Of a stretch of 7,564 nt of DNA, positions 4,657-7,564 are shown in pieces. The position numbers were made by a program, and so were the translations under genes. Under the pieces are notes generated by a model. The model did not search any database. It was not told where the DNA came from and was given only the letters and a program-made list of their open reading frames with translations. The stretch comes from Chromatiales bacterium. GTDB lineage: Bacteria; Pseudomonadota; Gammaproteobacteria; CAMYNG01. The stretch is from contig JALSIK010000423.1 of NCBI GenBank assembly GCA_026990045.1, forward strand, positions 1 through 7,564, in the 5' to 3' direction. The first letter of the stretch is position 1; each line of letters starts with the position of its first letter.

Positions 4657-7503
4657 ATGATCTGGATCCTGGCCGTGGTGGGGGCGCTGGTGATCGGCGG
4701 CCTGCTGAGCCTGGTGGTGGACGAGGAGCTGTTCCTGCTGGGGGCCGTGCCCGGGTTCGCCGTGGGCCTGCTGGTGGGCCTGACCATCCGGGTGAGCCAG
4801 CTGGGCTGGGCGCTGCGCCGGATGGACCAGCGCCTGCAGCGGCTGGAGTCCACGGCGGGCGCCGCCGCGACCGCCCCGGCCCCGGCCGCGGCAGGGGACG
4901 CGGACCGGGAACGGGAAAGCGGGGACCGCGCGCCGGCGGCGGAAGCGCCCGGTTCCCCGCCGGCGGAGGAGGCCCCGGGCGGCGGGACGCCGGAGCCGCC
5001 CGTCTCTCCGCCGCCTCCCGAGCCGGCCTCCGTGCCCCCGGCCATCGCGCTGCCGCCGTCGGCCCCGCCGCCCCCCCGCGTGTTCCCGGACACGCCGCCG
5101 GCGCCCCGTCCGCCGGGGGCCGTGGACAGGGCGTTGCGGCAGGTGGCGGCCTTTTTCACCGGCGACAACGCGGTGGTGCGCGCGGGACTGCTGGTGCTGT
5201 TCCTGGGCGTGGCCTTCCTCTACAGCTACGGCGTGGAGCGGGACTGGATCGGGGTGGAATGGAACTACATTTCCGTTTCCGCCCTGGCTTTCGCCGCCCT
5301 GGCCTGGGCCTGGCGCCAGCGGACCACGCTGCGTGACTTTTCAATCCTGCTGCAAGGAGGTGCCGTCGGATTGCTCTACATCACGGTGTACTCCGCGTTC
5401 AAGCTCCACGGCCTCATTCCGCAGGCGGGTGCCTTCGCCCTGTTGGCGGTGCTGGTGGCCCTGGCCGCGGCCCTGGCCCTGCTGCAGAACGCCCGGGGGC
5501 TGGCCACGGCGGGAGCGGTGGGAGGGTTCCTGGCGCCGGTGCTGGTGTCCACCGGTCTCGGCCAGCACGTGGTGCTGTTTTCCTTCTATGCCCTGATCAA
5601 TGCCGGCATCATGGCCATCGCCTGGTTCCGGGCCTGGCGCGAGCTGACCCTGGTGGGGTTCGCGTTCACCCTGGGGGTGGGGAGCGTCTGGGCGGGCACC
5701 GCCTACCGGCCGGAGTTCTTCGCCACCACCGAGCCGTTCCTGGTGCTGTTCTTCCTCATGTTCAGCCTCATGGGCGTGCTCTCCGCCCTGCGCCGGCCGC
5801 CGCGCCTGCGCGGCTACATCGACGCCACCCTGGTGTTCGGCACGCCGCTGGCCGCCTTCTCCCTGCAGTGGGCGCTGGTGCGCCGCTGGGAGATGGCGGC
5901 GGCCTACAGCGCCCTGGCGGTGGCGGGTTACTACGTGGCGCTGGCCCGCTGGGCCTGGGGCCGGGCCTCGCGCCAGGCGGCCCTGCGCCCGCTGGCCGAG
6001 GCCTTTCTCGCCCTGGCGGTGGCCTTCGTCATCCTGGCCGTGCCCCTGGCCCTGGAGGGCCTGTGGATCTCGGTGGCGTGGGTGCTGCAGGGGGCGGCCC
6101 TGGTGTGGGTGGGCGTGCGCCAGGAACGACGCCTGGCCGCCGCCGCCGGCGTGGTGCTGCAGGTGGCGGCCGGGGCCTGGTACCTGGCCCGTCTCACCGT
6201 GGTGCCGCTGGTGACGGCCGACGACCCGGCGGCCGTGTGGCAGCTCCTGGGCGAGATCCGGGCGCTGCTCCCGCCCGTGATCAACTTTTACTGGATGTCG
6301 GGGGCCCTCGTCGCCGGGGCCGGGCTGGTCTCGGGCTGGCTGCTGTCGCGGCGCCAGGCCCGCTGGGAATGGGCGTTGCCCGTCCAGTGGGCGCTGGCCC
6401 TGTGGGGACTGGCCTGGTGGCTGGGGACCCAGGCGTGGGAAGTGCACGACCAGGTGGAGGCCCCCTACCGCCCGGCGGTGCTGCTGGGGATCACCGCCGC
6501 CAGCCTGGCCCTGTTCCGGTGGCTGGGGCGGCGCGCGCCGTGGCGGCCGCTGGAACTGTCCTTCCTCCTCCTGCTGCCCGCCATGGGCCTGGCCGTGGTC
6601 ACCCTGGCGGCGGCGGGCCTGGAGCATCCGTTTTCCCGCCTGGGCTGGGCGGCGTGGCCGGCGGCCGTGGTCCTGTGGTATCACGGCCTGCGCGCGGGGG
6701 AGGGCCGCTGGCCGGCATCGCCGTGGTGGCACCCGCCGGCCCTGTGGCTGGTGGGGTTCGTGGCCGCGTGGGAGCTGGCCTGGCAGGTGAACCACGGGAT
6801 GGGCGGCGCGGGCCTGTGGGGCCGGCTGGTGTGGGCGGTGCTGCCCGCCGCGGTGGTGTGGGAGCTGGGGGTGGCGCGCCGCTGGCAGGGCTGGCCGGCG
6901 GGGACGTATCCCGGTGCCTACCGGCGCGGCGGCCTGGCGCCGGTGGCGGCGTGGCTGTGGCTGTGGGTGCTGTACACCGGGCTGGGCTGGGAAGGGGATG
7001 CGGCGCCGCTGCCCTACCTGCCGCTGCTCAATCCGCTGGAGCTGGTGCAGCTGGGCGTGCTGGCGGTGCTTGCCGCCTGGCTGCTGCGCCAGCGGCAGTG
7101 GGTGACGCGGGCGGTGCCGGCGCGGGTCGTGGCGGCGGCCTGGGGCGCCAGCCTGTTCCTGTGGTTCAATGGCGCCCTGGCCCGCGCGGCCCATCACCTC
7201 ATGGAGGTGCCCTTCCGCCTGGATGCCCTGCTGGCCTCGTTCCGGTTCCAGGCCCTGGTCTCCGTGTTCTGGGGTCTCACCGCCCTGGCGCTCATGGTGG
7301 CTGGGTCGCGCCGGGACAGCCGGGCGTTGTGGACGGTGGGCCTGGGCCTGTACGGGCTCACGGTGGTCAAACTGTTTCTGATGGACCTGGCCGGGCGCGG
7401 CACCCTGGAGCGCATCGTCTCCTTCCTGGTGGTGGGGCTGCTGCTGGTGGTGACGGGCTTCTTCGCCCGCCGTCCGGCCGCCGGCGGAGAGGGCACGGCA
7501 TGA
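4657..7503 (+). CDS. DUF2339 family large multi-pass membrane protein
   Basis: A 948-residue integral membrane protein of unknown function. Two hydrophobic segments (3-20, 25-44) are followed by a short amphipathic, Arg/Gln-rich helix (about 50-65). Then comes a linker of about 90 residues rich in Pro, Ala and Glu (66-155), and a hydrophobic body from about 172 to 935 with more than twenty predicted membrane segments. Family hallmarks I recognise are GDNAVVRAGLLVLFLGVAFL (169-188), LRDFSILLQGGAVGLLYITV (225-244), GGFLAPVLVSTG (289-300) and, near the end, VVKLFLMDLAGRGTLERIVS (903-922). Length and layout fit DUF2339 proteins, usually about 900 residues. No catalytic motif is evident; Trp is very frequent in the second half. 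The start is set by AAGGAGA just upstream. The stop overlaps the next ATG as ATGA, which suggests coupled production with a partner. The family's role is not established; a part in envelope or glycan biology is only a guess. Confidence 0.93.
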   Translation: MIWILAVVGALVIGGLLSLVVDEELFLLGAVPGFAVGLLVGLTIRVSQLGWALRRMDQRLQRLESTAGAAATAPAPAAAGDADRERESGDRAPAAEAPGSPPAEEAPGGGTPEPPVSPPPPEPASVPPAIALPPSAPPPPRVFPDTPPAPRPPGAVDRALRQVAAFFTGDNAVVRAGLLVLFLGVAFLYSYGVERDWIGVEWNYISVSALAFAALAWAWRQRTTLRDFSILLQGGAVGLLYITVYSAFKLHGLIPQAGAFALLAVLVALAAALALLQNARGLATAGAVGGFLAPVLVSTGLGQHVVLFSFYALINAGIMAIAWFRAWRELTLVGFAFTLGVGSVWAGTAYRPEFFATTEPFLVLFFLMFSLMGVLSALRRPPRLRGYIDATLVFGTPLAAFSLQWALVRRWEMAAAYSALAVAGYYVALARWAWGRASRQAALRPLAEAFLALAVAFVILAVPLALEGLWISVAWVLQGAALVWVGVRQERRLAAAAGVVLQVAAGAWYLARLTVVPLVTADDPAAVWQLLGEIRALLPPVINFYWMSGALVAGAGLVSGWLLSRRQARWEWALPVQWALALWGLAWWLGTQAWEVHDQVEAPYRPAVLLGITAASLALFRWLGRRAPWRPLELSFLLLLPAMGLAVVTLAAAGLEHPFSRLGWAAWPAAVVLWYHGLRAGEGRWPASPWWHPPALWLVGFVAAWELAWQVNHGMGGAGLWGRLVWAVLPAAVVWELGVARRWQGWPAGTYPGAYRRGGLAPVAAWLWLWVLYTGLGWEGDAAPLPYLPLLNPLELVQLGVLAVLAAWLLRQRQWVTRAVPARVVAAAWGASLFLWFNGALARAAHHLMEVPFRLDALLASFRFQALVSVFWGLTALALMVAGSRRDSRALWTVGLGLYGLTVVKLFLMDLAGRGTLERIVSFLVVGLLLVVTGFFARRPAAGGEGTA
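7486..7492 (+). promoter_or_regulatory. Ribosome-binding site of the 3'-terminal gene
   Basis: GGAGAGG lies in the last codons of the DUF2339 gene. Measured from GGAG it is 10 bases before the ATG at 7500 and 16 bases before the in-frame ATG at 7506, so it favours the first ATG. Confidence 0.5.
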
Positions 7504-7564
7504 CGATGAAGAAGGCCAAGGCAGCGGCGGTGCTGCTGGCGGTGCTGGCCGGCGGCGCCCGGGC
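7500..7564 (+). CDS. N-terminus of an exported protein, probably DUF3999 family (3' partial)
   Basis: Only 21 full codons are in the window. The ATG at 7500 overlaps the DUF2339 stop (ATGA), and a second in-frame ATG follows at 7506. The encoded start MTMKKAKAAAVLLAVLAGGA is a typical Sec signal peptide: lysines at 4, 5 and 7, then a hydrophobic core of Ala, Val and Leu ending in small residues. The mature protein is outside the window. In gammaproteobacteria a DUF2339 gene is, as I recall, often followed directly by a DUF3999 gene, whose product has a signal peptide, a periplasmic domain and a C-terminal membrane helix. That identity is inference from neighbourhood alone. That a gene starts here is well supported by the signal peptide, overlap and ribosome-binding site. 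Confidence 0.65.
   Translation, partial: MTMKKAKAAAVLLAVLAGGAR

Noticed and set aside
5341..7197. A 618-codon open frame on the - strand, opposite the DUF2339 gene
   Set aside because: Its translation is low-complexity Gln/Pro/Arg/His/Gly with no recognisable domain, as expected from the complement of a GC-rich gene. The + strand frame carries clear family motifs over the same span.

Overview
The window is a compact, very GC-rich stretch (clearly around 70% or more by eye) in which every real gene reads on the + strand. Codons end almost always in G or C. The first gene is a close relative of Enterobacterial Aas, and the DUF2339 gene is followed by a signal-peptide gene. Together these suggest a high-GC gammaproteobacterium, possibly of the Ectothiorhodospira/Chromatium type. 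That placement is inference from gene content and composition. There are no tRNA or rRNA genes, insertion sequences, CRISPR arrays or sizeable intergenic gaps.

Layout: (1) bases 1-2099, most of an Aas-type 2-acyl-glycerophosphoethanolamine acyltransferase/acyl-ACP synthetase, cut at its 5' end by the window; (2) 2096-3376, a 12-helix major facilitator of the UMF1/Atg22-like family; (3) 3373-4644, an amidohydrolase-2 family metal-dependent hydrolase with a probable twin-arginine signal or anchor; (4) 4657-7503, a very large multi-pass DUF2339 membrane protein; (5) 7500-7564, the first codons of an exported protein, probably the DUF3999 partner that often follows DUF2339 genes.

Three of the four junctions are 4-base stop/start overlaps (ATGA, GTGA, ATGA). 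The fourth is a 12-base gap with a good ribosome-binding site. The genes are therefore very probably one translationally coupled operon. The theme is the envelope: lysophospholipid re-acylation, a transporter, a probably exported hydrolase, and a large integral membrane protein with an exported partner. Only the first has a well-established biochemical role. Whether the five genes act in one process is not shown by the sequence. I see no clear signature of a defence system or mobile element; this looks like ordinary chromosomal sequence with several uncharacterised membrane and envelope genes. The points most worth following are the pairing of a UMF1-type transporter with Aas, the orphan exported amidohydrolase, and the DUF2339/exported-protein pair.
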